A DNA stretch of 58,261 nucleotides from Clostridia bacterium. Lineage in GTDB: Bacteria > Bacillota_A > Clostridia > Christensenellales > Borkfalkiaceae. Under the pieces are notes generated by a model, which made no database searches, was not told where the DNA came from, and saw only the letters and a list, made by a program, of their open reading frames with translations. Position numbers and translations under genes: made by a program. The stretch is taken from contig JAFTQI010000021.1 in the NCBI GenBank assembly GCA_017462825.1, positions 1-58,261 of the forward strand, given 5' to 3'. Below, in pieces: positions 44,170 to 53,289 of the stretch; the stretch's first letter is position 1, and the number at the start of each line of letters is the position of its first letter.

Positions 44170-45237
44170 ATGAGAAAAAAAGGTGCGACAATCTACGCGA
44201 CGCTTTGTACGTTGCTGCTTGCGGCGGGCTTTGTACTCGTGTTCTTTTTTGCGTGGAAAGCAGGCTCGCGAGCAATGGGAGAATGTATTGTGGGCTTAGT
44301 TTTAGGCTTTTCAGTCAGTCCGATTGTGCACGAATTGGGGCATATTCTTTGCGCCAAGTCGGTCAATATGCGAATCGTGTACACAAAATTCTTTTGTTTT
44401 AGAGTATTTATAAAAGACGGGAAAACCCGTTTCGGTTTGGCTTCGCCTTTTGCGGCGGATCAAACGCAAGTGATTCCCAAATCGGGCGGGAATATGCAAA
44501 AACGCGCTTTACAATATACAATAGGCGGTTTGGCGTTGAGTCTTGCTTTGCTCTTTTTGGCGTTTTCGGCTGCGTTTGCTTGTATGTGTTTTGGCAATAC
44601 GAGCTATATATTGTGGGGGAGCGTGCCTTACGCGGCGTACCTTTTTGCCTTGAACGCTTTGCCGTTGGAATATGCGAGCGGAAAGACGGATATGCTCGTT
44701 TATAAGGGCATTAAAAAGGGGTTTGCCGCGGAAAAGACAATGCTTGCTGCGATGGAAATTCAAGGTAGATTATACGCAGGAGAAAGCTACTCCGAGGTGG
44801 AAGAAAGTTTGTATTACGATTTGCCCCAGCTTTGCGAGGACGAACCGCTTTACGCTGTGATTTTGGATCTTCGCTACCGTTACCATTTAGAAAAAGAAGA
44901 AATGGAAAAAGCCGCCGGCTGCTTAAATCGGCTCGCGATTTCGCAAGCGTATTTATCGGACGAAGAGCTTGAAAAAATCGCGGGAGAATTGACGTATATG
45001 CACGCCTTAAACGGGGATATTGAGCGCGCGGATGAAAGCGCAAAGCTTTGTATGGACTATTTGCAAAGCGAGCAAACTGCCGCAAAGCGTATTCTTGCCA
45101 CGTATGCGGCATTGCGCGGGCAAAAGGAAAGCGCGGAAACCCTTGTTGAACAAGCAAAACAGGCTTTGGGAAAGGAATGGATTGCAGGGAATAGAAAGTT
45201 TGAGGAGAAACTCCTTTCCCGAATTGCAGGCGTATAA
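44170..45237 (+). CDS. M50-like membrane zinc metalloprotease with helical C-terminal domain
   Basis: A 355-residue protein. The first 160 residues form four or five membrane helices with the zinc motif HELGH (H54, E55, H58) and the third ligand region LNALPLEYASGKTDM (N162, D174), as in site-2 proteases. The C-terminal half (about 180-355) is soluble and helical with TPR-like pairs. This differs from SpoIVFB (CBS domain) and RseP (PDZ domains). It follows a division/sporulation block and may cleave a membrane-bound regulator; that is inference. The downstream malQ starts within 70 bases. Confidence 0.8.
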   Translation: MRKKGATIYATLCTLLLAAGFVLVFFFAWKAGSRAMGECIVGLVLGFSVSPIVHELGHILCAKSVNMRIVYTKFFCFRVFIKDGKTRFGLASPFAADQTQVIPKSGGNMQKRALQYTIGGLALSLALLFLAFSAAFACMCFGNTSYILWGSVPYAAYLFALNALPLEYASGKTDMLVYKGIKKGFAAEKTMLAAMEIQGRLYAGESYSEVEESLYYDLPQLCEDEPLYAVILDLRYRYHLEKEEMEKAAGCLNRLAISQAYLSDEELEKIAGELTYMHALNGDIERADESAKLCMDYLQSEQTAAKRILATYAALRGQKESAETLVEQAKQALGKEWIAGNRKFEEKLLSRIAGV

Positions 45238-45304
45238 AAGGCGTGAAAAACGCAAAAACTTAAGAAAAACCTTAAAGGAAAAAAATGCGTTGAAAAAAGA
45301 GAGT

Positions 45305-46810
45305 ATGAAAAAAAAGAATAAACGCCAAGCAGGTATTTTGATGCCGATTTCATCTTTGCCGTCCTCGCAGGGTATCGGTACGCTCGGAAAGAGCGCGTAC
45401 GCTTTTGTCGATTGGCTGCAAAGCGCGGGAATGCGGGTGTGGCAGGTGTTGCCGCTTCTTCCTACGAGTTATGGAGACAGTCCGTACCAATCCTACGCGT
45501 CGAACGCGCTTAATTACTATTTTATCGACTTTGAGCGTTTGAAGGAAGACGGGCTTTTGGAAAAAAGCGAGTACGCGGATATTGTATGGGCTGAGGACGA
45601 GCGCCGTGTGGACTACGGCAGACTTTTCACCCAAAAAATTCCCGTATTAGAAAAAGCGTTCAAGCGTTTCAATCGCGAAAGCGCAGAGTGGCAGGAATTT
45701 ATCAATAAGGGCGAGTATAAGGATTTTGCGGTATTTATGACGTTGAAACGCAAGTTTTCTTACGCGCCTTGGTCGGGGTGGGTAGAGCCGTACCGTAGCT
45801 GTCAAATTCCCGAAAGCTTTTATAAAGACAATGCAGAGGAATTGCTTTTTTGGCAGTTCACGCAATATATTTTCCGCAAACAATGGCAAAAATTGAAATC
45901 GTATGCGAACGCGCGCGGTATTAAAATTATGGGAGATATGCCCATTTACGTTTCGGAAGATAGCGTGGAAAATTGGAAATACCGCGACGAATTGTTTATG
46001 CTCGACTCGCAAGGCAATCTTGCGGTGAAAGCGGGCGTTCCCCCCGACGCGTTTTGCGATGAAGGGCAGTTTTGGGGAAATCCCGTCTACGATTGGGAGA
46101 AACTCAAAAAGACCGATTATGCATGGTGGAAAGAGCGAATCAAACACGCTTTTGATACGCAGTTTGATATTATCCGTATCGACCATTTCCGCGCGTTCGA
46201 TCGTTTTTACGCAATCCCCGCGAACGCGGAGAGCGCAAAGGAAGGGGAATGGATGGACGGCCCTAAAGAAGCGCTTTTCAAGGACTTCAAGGACGCGAAT
46301 ATTGTTGCGGAAGACTTGGGTATCATTGATGACGGCGTACGCGAATTGTTGCGAAAAACGGGCTATCCCGGCATGAAAATTTTTGAGTTTGCATTCGACG
46401 GTAATCCTGAAAACGAATATGTTCCGTCGAATATTACGGACGAAAATTGCGTGGCATACACGGGTACGCACGACAACCAGCCTTTGCGTGCCTTTATCGA
46501 AAGCTTGGATATTACGGAGCGCAAGACGTTTGAAAAAACGTTTGAAGAAGAGTGCTTGAAATTTGACGTACCGTATTGCACGGAAACGATGGAAGACGAG
46601 TGTAAGAGCGTTATAGAGTTGCTCTTTTCCTGTAAGGCAAACTTGGTCTTGATCCCTATGCAAGACGTGTTGTGCATGGGGGAGGAATCACGTATGAATG
46701 CTCCTGCGACCGTGTCTTCGCAAAATTGGACGTTCCGTTTCCTTGAAAAAGATTTCGGGGTTAGAAAAGCGGCTTGGTTGAAGGAATTGGCAGAGAAATA
46801 TAATCGCTAA
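45305..46810 (+). CDS. malQ: 4-alpha-glucanotransferase (amylomaltase)
   Basis: GH77 enzyme of 501 residues that disproportionates maltodextrins in the cytoplasm. It begins KRQAGILMPISSLPSSQGIGTLG; other family segments are YQSYASNALN, GDMPIYVSEDSVE, GVPPDAFCDEGQFWGNPVY, the nucleophile region DIIRIDHFRAFDRF and AEDLGIIDDGV with the acid/base, then YTGTHDNQP. The frame is open 285 bases upstream into the protease gene, but that part is non-conserved; ATG 45305 or TTG 45290 are the credible starts. The maltodextrin importer genes follow behind a terminator. Confidence 0.95.
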   Translation: MKKKNKRQAGILMPISSLPSSQGIGTLGKSAYAFVDWLQSAGMRVWQVLPLLPTSYGDSPYQSYASNALNYYFIDFERLKEDGLLEKSEYADIVWAEDERRVDYGRLFTQKIPVLEKAFKRFNRESAEWQEFINKGEYKDFAVFMTLKRKFSYAPWSGWVEPYRSCQIPESFYKDNAEELLFWQFTQYIFRKQWQKLKSYANARGIKIMGDMPIYVSEDSVENWKYRDELFMLDSQGNLAVKAGVPPDAFCDEGQFWGNPVYDWEKLKKTDYAWWKERIKHAFDTQFDIIRIDHFRAFDRFYAIPANAESAKEGEWMDGPKEALFKDFKDANIVAEDLGIIDDGVRELLRKTGYPGMKIFEFAFDGNPENEYVPSNITDENCVAYTGTHDNQPLRAFIESLDITERKTFEKTFEEECLKFDVPYCTETMEDECKSVIELLFSCKANLVLIPMQDVLCMGEESRMNAPATVSSQNWTFRFLEKDFGVRKAAWLKELAEKYNR

Positions 46811-46823
46811 ATAAATGAAATAG

Positions 46824-46863
46824 AAAAAACGGCTTTCTCGGTAACCGAGAGGGTCGTTTTTTT
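46824..46863 (+). terminator. Terminator after malQ
   Basis: AAAACGGC...TCTCGG-TTA-like loop-CCGAGA...TCGTTTTTTT: a stem of TCTCGG/CCGAGA extended by AAAACGG/TCGTTTT, ending in a T run. Confidence 0.83.
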
Positions 46864-46890
46864 GCATATAAAGCAAGAAAGTATTATTTA
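46862..46890 (+). promoter_or_regulatory. Possible promoter of malE
   Basis: TTGCAT (46862-46867), 17 bases, TATTTA (46885-46890). The -10 box is weak and the -35 overlaps the malQ terminator T run, so this is tentative. Confidence 0.35.
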
Positions 46891-46944
46891 CGGGGTATAA
46901 AAAAGGTCGGGATATGAAAAACTAAAAGAAAAAGGGGGAAAAGT

Positions 46945-48198
46945 ATGAGAACAAGCAAGAAAATTTTATGCGGACTTTTTGCGCTTATCACGGCGTTCGG
47001 TTTTAGCGGCTGCGGAAAAAAGAACGCAGGCGGGATTAAAATTACGATTTGGGCATCGGAAGGGGATAAGCCGTTTGTGCAGTCGATTGTGGAGGACTTC
47101 AAGGCGAAGAATCCCGATAAAGAATATCGTTTTGTAATCGATATTCAAGGCACGAACGACATGGCAACGCGCGTATTGAACGACGTGGAGAATGCCGCCG
47201 ATATTTTCGCGTATTCCAACGATCAGCTTTCCAAACTCATTAACGGCGACGCTTTGACAAGAATTGCAGGGGAACGTTTGGAACGCATTACGGCGGCAAA
47301 CTCGAAAGAATCGATGGAAGCGGCTTATGAAACGGTGAACGGGGAAAAGCATGCTTACGGTATGCCGTACACTGACAACACCTTTTTCTTATATTACAAT
47401 AAATCGGTGCTGACCGAAACGGACGTACAAACGTTGGACGGCATTTTGAGTAAGTGTAGTTCGAATAAACAATTTGCAATGCCTATGGGAGACGGTTGGT
47501 ATACGACGTCTTTCTATTTCGGCAAAGGCTTGGGCTACGACGTGGAATATGATGACAATTTAGCGGAAACGAAAATCACTTGTGATTTTGATAATGAAAC
47601 GGGCGTTGCCGTTACGGAAGCGATGTGGAGTTACGTGAAAGACAGCCGTTTTAAGGCAGACGCGAACGATTCCAAGATCACGGCGGGTTTTAACGACGGT
47701 TCGATTGTGGCGGCGGTTTCGGGGATTTGGAATAGAACGGCTATCCAAAAATATTTGGGCGAAAATTTTGCCGCGGCGAAATTGCCCAGCTATACTTTAA
47801 ATAAAGGTACGGCAAACGAAGAACAGGTACAGTTGACGGCGTTTGCGGGCTATAAGATTATGGGTGTGAACAATTATTCCAAGCACAAGACGGACGCACT
47901 GGATTTTGTGGAGTTTTTCACGAATAAGGAAAACCAAGTGAAACAGTTTGAAGTGCGCGGCGTTGTTCCGACCAATATAGAAGCGCGAGAAGATGAAAGG
48001 GTGCAAGCGGATATTTGCGCCAAGGCGATTACGCAACAGTTGCAATATAGCAAAACGCAAAAGGGCGTACCTTCTACTATGTGGTTGCCGATGGAAGGTT
48101 TGGGCTCGGCAATGATTACGGGTAAGCAAAGCGGCTCGTTTGACGTAAGAGCACAGTTGAAAGCGTGTGTGGATGCGATTGAAAAAAATGCAAAATAA
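46945..48198 (+). CDS. malE: Maltodextrin-type ABC transporter substrate-binding lipoprotein
   Basis: Family 1 extracellular solute-binding protein, 417 residues. Lipoprotein signal with lipobox FSGC (C23). Mature start GIKITIWASEGDKPFVQSIVEDFKAKNPDKEY is typical of MalE/MdxE. AYGMPYTDNTFFLYYNKSVL and the C-terminal MWLPMEGLGSAMITGKQ are sugar-binding-protein features. Maltodextrin is inferred from family similarity and nearby malQ. GGGGGAAAAG precedes the ATG. Confidence 0.9.
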   Translation: MRTSKKILCGLFALITAFGFSGCGKKNAGGIKITIWASEGDKPFVQSIVEDFKAKNPDKEYRFVIDIQGTNDMATRVLNDVENAADIFAYSNDQLSKLINGDALTRIAGERLERITAANSKESMEAAYETVNGEKHAYGMPYTDNTFFLYYNKSVLTETDVQTLDGILSKCSSNKQFAMPMGDGWYTTSFYFGKGLGYDVEYDDNLAETKITCDFDNETGVAVTEAMWSYVKDSRFKADANDSKITAGFNDGSIVAAVSGIWNRTAIQKYLGENFAAAKLPSYTLNKGTANEEQVQLTAFAGYKIMGVNNYSKHKTDALDFVEFFTNKENQVKQFEVRGVVPTNIEAREDERVQADICAKAITQQLQYSKTQKGVPSTMWLPMEGLGSAMITGKQSGSFDVRAQLKACVDAIEKNAK

Positions 48199-48231
48199 AA
48201 TCCTTGCGAGAAGCTTGGATGGGAGTGAGAA

Positions 48232-49638
48232 GTGGAAAAAGCTGAAATGACGAAAAGAAAAAAGCCGAACGTATTCAAGGAATTGCTTTTTGCCCTCAAA
48301 GACGGGTCAAATATGACCCGTCTTTCCTTTCTCGTGATGGGGTTTGGACAAATTGCGCGCGGACAAATTGTAAAAGGCTTACTGTATTTGCTGGCGCAGG
48401 TGGCATTTCTACTGTATATGATTTTCTTCGGCGCAAGATATATCGCACATCTCTTTTCAGGGGATTTAGGCTCGAAATTGGCAGGTGAACGTTGGAACGA
48501 AACGTTGCAAATTTTTGAAAAGATAAAAGGGGATAACAGTTTCCTGATTTTGCTCTATGGCGTAATGAGCCTTATTGTGCTTGCCTTCTTTTTGGCGGTT
48601 TGGGCAATGAACGTGAAAGGGAGTTATGAGAACGACAAAAGACTGCGAGAGGGCAGGGAAATTCTTGGCTTTCGTATGGATTTGTACGCGCTGATGAACG
48701 ACCGATTTTATTTGCCCCTTTTGATTTTACCGCTGGCAGGCTTACTCATTTTCACGGTATTGCCGTTGATTTTTATGATTTTGATTGCGTTTACGAACTA
48801 CGATTACGCACACACGCCGCCGGGCAAACTTTTTGATTGGGTAGGTTTTTCGAATTTCAAGAATATGTTCTCGATTGCAGGGGGAACGACAAGCTTTGCT
48901 ATCGTTTTCTTGCGCGTGTTGCTTTGGACGTTTGTTTGGGCGTTTTTCGCTACGTTTACCAATTACTTTTTAGGTCTTGTAATCGCGATGCTCATTCAAA
49001 GGAAAGGGATTAGAATTAAAGCGCTTTGGCGGACGTTATTCGTGTTGGCGATTGCCATACCGCAATTTGTTACGCTGCTCCTTATGCAAAAGATACTAGA
49101 CGGCGACGGTATACTCAATAAGGTTTTAGGTACGAGAATCCTATGGCTGACCGATCAACGGCATTTTTCGCTATTGCCGAGGGTAATGATTATTCTCGTC
49201 AATATATGGATAGGCGTACCCTACACCATGCTGATGACGTCGGGGATTTTAATGAATATTCCGTCCGACTATTATGAAGCGGCGCGCATTGACGGGGCAA
49301 ATCCGACGAGAATTTTCTTTCATATCACTTTACCGTATATGATGCAAATCACTGCGCCGTATCTTATTACGCAGTTTGTCAATAACATTAATAATTTCAA
49401 CGTAATATGGCTGTTGACGGGCGGCGGACCCGTAGATAACGTGTATTACGGCGGCGGCACGATGGCGCAGTCTACCGACTTGCTTGTGACGTGGTTGTAC
49501 CGCTTGACGACCGACCAAACGCCGAAATATAATATTGCGTCGGTAATCGGGATCGTGATTTTTGTAATCAGCGCCGTGCTGTCGTTAATCACGTTTAATA
49601 AAACTTCCGCGGCAAAAAACGAAGGAGCGTTTCAATGA
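48232..49638 (+). CDS. malF: Maltodextrin-type ABC transporter permease MalF
   Basis: Inner-membrane permease, 468 residues, with an N-terminal extension holding two helices (about 30-66 and 100-125) before the usual six-helix core. The EAA loop is YYEAARIDGANPTRIFFHITLPYMM. Segment INNFNVIWLLTGGGPVDNVYYGGGTMAQSTDLLVTWLYRLT is characteristic of MalF. GTG is the start codon, with GGGAG six bases upstream. It overlaps malG by four bases. Confidence 0.92.
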   Translation: MEKAEMTKRKKPNVFKELLFALKDGSNMTRLSFLVMGFGQIARGQIVKGLLYLLAQVAFLLYMIFFGARYIAHLFSGDLGSKLAGERWNETLQIFEKIKGDNSFLILLYGVMSLIVLAFFLAVWAMNVKGSYENDKRLREGREILGFRMDLYALMNDRFYLPLLILPLAGLLIFTVLPLIFMILIAFTNYDYAHTPPGKLFDWVGFSNFKNMFSIAGGTTSFAIVFLRVLLWTFVWAFFATFTNYFLGLVIAMLIQRKGIRIKALWRTLFVLAIAIPQFVTLLLMQKILDGDGILNKVLGTRILWLTDQRHFSLLPRVMIILVNIWIGVPYTMLMTSGILMNIPSDYYEAARIDGANPTRIFFHITLPYMMQITAPYLITQFVNNINNFNVIWLLTGGGPVDNVYYGGGTMAQSTDLLVTWLYRLTTDQTPKYNIASVIGIVIFVISAVLSLITFNKTSAAKNEGAFQ

Positions 49639-50495
49639 TAAAAGGATCGGCAAAGTTTAGAAGAAGAACGGCGGACTTGTTCGTCTACGTTTTGCTTGCG
49701 GTGTTGGGAATTTTATGGGTCACGCCTATTTTTTATCTTGTATATACAGCGTTTCGTACGACGCCGAGTACGGGCATAATCAATGAACTGTTTCCTGAAA
49801 ATTTAAAATTGGGCTTTGAAAATTTTACTAGGCTTTTCCAAGACACGATGTTTTCAAAATGGCTTGGAAATACCCTGTTAGTTTCGGGCGCTTCCTGTCT
49901 ATTAACTACGCTATTCATTTTAATGATAAGTTATGCTTTTTCAAGGCTTCGTTTTAAAATGCGAAAACCGCTCATGAACGTTTTGCTCGTGCTGGGTATG
50001 TTCCCTGGGTTTATGAGTATGATTGCCGTATATTTTATTCTCAAAGCGATGAACTTAACCAATTCGCTTTTGGCATTAATTTTGGTATACTCGGGGAGTG
50101 CGGGGCTTTCCTATTATATATGCAAAGGCTTTTTCGATACCGTACCCAAAGCCATGGAGGAAGCGGCGATTTTGGACGGCGCGAGTCAGCCTATCGTCTT
50201 TTGGAAGATTATTTTGCCGCTTGCAAAGCCCATTATCGTATACACCGTTCTCACGTCCTTTATCGCGCCGTGGTGCGATTTCATTTTCGTCAATACGATT
50301 ATTAGCGATAGGGCGAAATATACCGTGTCGCTTGGGCTATATAAAATGATAAATGCCGAGCGAGGTAGTTTTAATGAAAACTTCACGGTGTTTTGCGCGG
50401 GCGCATTTGTGGTTGGCGCAATCATCGTCACGCTGTTTATGAGTATGCAACGTTACTACGTGGAAGGGGTAACGAGCGGTTCGGTCAAAGGCTAA
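49635..50495 (+). CDS. malG: Maltodextrin-type ABC transporter permease MalG
   Basis: Second permease, 286 residues, six helices, EAA loop MEEAAILDGASQPIVFWKIILPLAKPIIVYTVL, and the C-terminal QRYYVEGVTSGSVKG that is almost invariant in MalG. No ATP-binding subunit follows; a bidirectional terminator ends the operon. The importer must borrow a shared MsmX/MsmK-type ATPase encoded elsewhere. Confidence 0.95.
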   Translation: MIKGSAKFRRRTADLFVYVLLAVLGILWVTPIFYLVYTAFRTTPSTGIINELFPENLKLGFENFTRLFQDTMFSKWLGNTLLVSGASCLLTTLFILMISYAFSRLRFKMRKPLMNVLLVLGMFPGFMSMIAVYFILKAMNLTNSLLALILVYSGSAGLSYYICKGFFDTVPKAMEEAAILDGASQPIVFWKIILPLAKPIIVYTVLTSFIAPWCDFIFVNTIISDRAKYTVSLGLYKMINAERGSFNENFTVFCAGAFVVGAIIVTLFMSMQRYYVEGVTSGSVKG

Positions 50496-50500
50496 AAAGA

Positions 50501-50536
50501 AAAAAATCTCGTCCTGAAAAGAACGAGATTTTTTTC
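50501..50536. terminator. Bidirectional terminator between malG and the convergent ABC operon
   Basis: AAAAAATCTCGT / ACGAGATTTTTT hairpin with loop CCTGAAAAGA. It serves both convergent operons. Confidence 0.92.
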
Positions 50537-50537
50537 T

Positions 50538-51344
50538 TTATTTGTTCTTAATCACAAGTTTTTCCAAAAGCGCGACAAGGGCGTACATGGCGGCGGCGAG
50601 AATACAAAGAATCACGACGGCGCTCATGACCAAGTCGAGTTTGAAAACCTGACCGCCGTAAACGATCAAGTAGCCAATCCCTGCTTTTGAAACGATGTAT
50701 TCGCCCATAATTGAGCCGATCCAAGCCATACCGACGTTGATTTTTAGCATGGAAATAAAGTTGGGCAGGGAAGAGGGCACGACGAGCTTTGTTAAAATTT
50801 GCAGCTTACTAGCGCCCATGGATTTGAGAAGTAAGATTTTGTTTTCATCCGTTGCCATAAAACCGTTGAGCATATTCAAAATCGCGACGATAAGTCCGAT
50901 GAGAACGGTCATGAAAACGATGGCTTTATGTCCCGTGCCGCACCAAATAATAATCAACGGACCGAGCGCGATTTTAGGGAGTGCGTTCAAGACGACGAGA
51001 TAGGGCTCGGAGATTCGTCTTGCCACTTCGCTCCACCATAGCGCAAGCGCAACGGCGTAGCCTACGGCGACTGCGATAAAAAAACCGAGCAACGTTTCCC
51101 CAAGCGTTGTGTTGACATGGTGGAAAAGAGAGCCATTTTTATAAAGGTCGGCAATCGTCTTGGCGATTCGCGAGGGGGAACTCGTGATAAAGGGATTGAT
51201 CCATTCGAGTTTGGCTGAAAGCTCCCAAATCATCAAAAGTAAAAACAGTACGGCAAATCTTGCAATCCCGACGAGCCAATTTTTTCTTTTGACGCCGCGA
51301 AGATAGGCAAGATGCTCTTTAGAGTATATCGAATGATTTTTCAT
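50538..51344 (-). CDS. ABC transporter permease, SsuC/ThiX type
   Basis: A 268-residue permease with a basic N-terminus and six helices; the EAA loop is LLKSMGASKLQILTKLVVPSSLPNFI. It belongs to the nitrate/sulfonate/taurine/HMP importer family. AAGGAG eight bases before ATG 51344 fixes the start, and the ATG overlaps the ATPase stop (ATGA). It is the last gene of a three-gene minus-strand operon: binding protein, ATPase, permease. Confidence 0.92.
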   Translation of the reverse strand: MKNHSIYSKEHLAYLRGVKRKNWLVGIARFAVLFLLLMIWELSAKLEWINPFITSSPSRIAKTIADLYKNGSLFHHVNTTLGETLLGFFIAVAVGYAVALALWWSEVARRISEPYLVVLNALPKIALGPLIIIWCGTGHKAIVFMTVLIGLIVAILNMLNGFMATDENKILLLKSMGASKLQILTKLVVPSSLPNFISMLKINVGMAWIGSIMGEYIVSKAGIGYLIVYGGQVFKLDLVMSAVVILCILAAAMYALVALLEKLVIKNK

Positions 51345-52075
51345 GTGTTTAACTCCTTCCAAAGCACTTCAAACCAATGAGAAAATTCTTTATTTTCACG
51401 CCGTTTTAAAGGCTCTGTTTCGGGGAAGTGAATATCGTGGGAAGCGATAATGGAAGCGGGGCGTTTGGAAAGCACGAAAATCTTATCCGCCAAAGAAATG
51501 GCTTCGCTGATATCGTGCGTAATCAAAAGCGCCGTCTTTTTTTCGCTTCGTATGATTTTATAGACGTCGTCACAAACGGACAGACGGGTTTGATAGTCCA
51601 GCGCGGAAAAAGGCTCGTCGAGGAGTAAAACGTCGGGGTCGACGGAAAGGGTGCGAATAAGCGCGGCGCGTTGACGCATGCCGCCCGAAAGAGAAGACGG
51701 ATAGTTTTTTAAGAATTGCTTTAATCCGTATTTTTCGGCAAGCCTAATCGCGCGATCACGGTGCTCAGGAGTGTTGCTCCGTTTGATTTCCAACGGCAAA
51801 AAGATGTTCTTTTCAATCGTTCGCCACGGGAAAAGTTCGTCTTTTTGCAGCATGTAGCCAAACGACACGTTATCCGTCACGACTTTGCCTTTCGTCGGGG
51901 AAAGCAATCCTGCCGCTAAGGATAAAAGGGTGGTTTTACCGCACCCCGACGGACCGATGATTGCAACGAATTCGCCGTCCGAAACGGAAAAGTTTACCTC
52001 CTTTAACGCAACCGTTTCTCCTTGCTTGCTATGATAGTGCATCGAAACGTTTTCAAATCGTAAGACTTCTTTCAT
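51341..52075 (-). CDS. ABC transporter ATP-binding protein, SsuB/ThiZ type
   Basis: A 244-residue ATPase: Walker A GPSGCGKT (41-48), Q-loop in GYMLQKDELFPWRT, signature LSGGMRQR, Walker B VLLLDEPFSALD and H-loop LLITHDISEA. The QKDxLxPWRT version of the Q-loop is typical of this importer family. It follows the binding protein by 23 bases and overlaps the permease. Confidence 0.95.
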   Translation of the reverse strand: MKEVLRFENVSMHYHSKQGETVALKEVNFSVSDGEFVAIIGPSGCGKTTLLSLAAGLLSPTKGKVVTDNVSFGYMLQKDELFPWRTIEKNIFLPLEIKRSNTPEHRDRAIRLAEKYGLKQFLKNYPSSLSGGMRQRAALIRTLSVDPDVLLLDEPFSALDYQTRLSVCDDVYKIIRSEKKTALLITHDISEAISLADKIFVLSKRPASIIASHDIHFPETEPLKRRENKEFSHWFEVLWKELNT

Positions 52076-52098
52076 TTGCGTAGTTCCTTAATTTTGTA

Positions 52099-53118
52099 TT
52101 ACTTGTAAATTTCCCTATAAACTTTTTCGGCGTAAGAGTTATCGACAAGTTCGTCGATAGTAGCTCTACGAGAGAGTTCGCCTGCATTTTCGATAATATC
52201 TTGCAAGCGGTTAAAACTGTCTTCCGTCATGGAGAGTTCCGTTCTCCAAGCGTCGATGGCTTTATAGCGGTCCACGGACGCAGCGAGCGAGGTTTCGGAA
52301 ACGCCTTCAAAGTAGTCGGTAAGATAGGGCGCAACCTGCGCTGACGGCGTTTCGTTCACGTATTTGACTGCTTTTGTCACAGCGCGAAGGAAACCGTCCA
52401 CCCATTCTTCATTCTTATTAATCCAGGATTCTTTTGCCATAAAACAGGTGTAAGGGACTTCGCCCGAAGCTTCGCCCACGGACGCTACGACGTAGCCTTT
52501 TCCCGCTGCTTCGTATTCGTATGCAACGGGGTCGAACATCGTGCAATAATCCGCCGTACCCGCTTCAAAAGCACTTGTCATAAGGTTGAAAGACACGTCG
52601 TAGTTCAAGTCCAAATCTTTGCCGTCTTGCAAACCGTGTTGTGTGAGAATGTATTCGAAGGTCATTGCGGGAACGCCGCCTTTTCTACCTGCGAGGATTT
52701 CCTTTCCACGCAAATCTTCCCACTGAAAGTTGGGTTCGGGTTTTCTTGAAACTAAGAACGAGCCGTCGCGTTTCGTAAGTTGACCAAATACGGTGGGAAC
52801 GTCGTTCGAGCCGCCGATAAGTACGTAAAGCGCAGCTTCAGGGCCGCAAAAGCCGATATGAGAATCGCCCGAAAGCACGGCAGCCATTACGTTGTCCGCG
52901 CCACCGCCGTTTGTAAGGGAAATTTTGATATTTTCTTCTTCAAAATACCCAAGCGATTCGGCGAGGTATAAGGGCGCGTAAAAAACGGAGTGAGTGACTT
53001 CGTTGATTTTAAGCGTTTTCATGCCGTCGTTGTCGGAATCTTTGTTACAGGCGGGAAGAAAGGGGGTAAAGATGCAAGCGGCAAGCGCTGTGCAAAGTAT
53101 TTTCATTGTCTTGTTCAT
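52099..53118 (-). CDS. ABC transporter substrate-binding lipoprotein, SsuA/THI5-like
   Basis: A 339-residue lipoprotein: signal with lipobox LPAC (C24), then TLKINEVTHSVFYAPLYLAESLGYFEEENIKISL, the standard N-terminus of the NMT1/THI5-like family. GGGADNVMAAVLSGDSHIGFCGPEAALY and FDPVAYEYEAAGKGYVV follow. Substrates of the family include sulfonates, HMP and riboflavin-related compounds; no TPP or FMN riboswitch is seen upstream, so the substrate is open. CGGAGA upstream favours ATG 53118 over an ATG 18 codons earlier. Confidence 0.9.
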   Translation of the reverse strand: MNKTMKILCTALAACIFTPFLPACNKDSDNDGMKTLKINEVTHSVFYAPLYLAESLGYFEEENIKISLTNGGGADNVMAAVLSGDSHIGFCGPEAALYVLIGGSNDVPTVFGQLTKRDGSFLVSRKPEPNFQWEDLRGKEILAGRKGGVPAMTFEYILTQHGLQDGKDLDLNYDVSFNLMTSAFEAGTADYCTMFDPVAYEYEAAGKGYVVASVGEASGEVPYTCFMAKESWINKNEEWVDGFLRAVTKAVKYVNETPSAQVAPYLTDYFEGVSETSLAASVDRYKAIDAWRTELSMTEDSFNRLQDIIENAGELSRRATIDELVDNSYAEKVYREIYK

Positions 53119-53155
53119 GATGAAAAATCTCCGAATAAATTTTTTGGAATAATAT

Positions 53156-53185
53156 ATTATATGAATGGGCATTTATGATTGACAA
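53156..53185 (-). promoter_or_regulatory. Promoter of the SsuABC-type operon
   Basis: On the minus strand TTGTCA (53180-53185), 18 bases, TATAAT (53156-53161), about 38 bases before the start codon. Its -35 box occupies the same bases as the -35 box of the divergent valS promoter. Confidence 0.8.
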
Positions 53186-53207
53186 TTATAATTTTTCGTT
53201 TTATAAT
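53179..53207 (+). promoter_or_regulatory. Consensus promoter of valS
   Basis: TTGACA (53179-53184), 17 bases, TATAAT (53202-53207), a perfect consensus. The leader of about 75 bases is too short for a T-box. Confidence 0.88.
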
Positions 53208-53289
53208 AGATATGCTATGATAGCGAATTGCGCCCTTTTGCGGCGTACGTTCAGAAGAATAAAGAAGACCAAAGTGGGGTTTTTCATAT

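Noticed and set aside
45020..45304. N-terminal extension of malQ by 95 residues
   Set aside because: It overlaps the protease gene in another frame, has no ribosome binding site, and is not like GH77 proteins, which begin close to KRQAGILMPISSLPS.
53119..53289. TPP or FMN riboswitch before the SsuABC/ThiXYZ-type operon
   Set aside because: The promoter leaves a leader of under 40 bases and no THI-box or RFN element is present.
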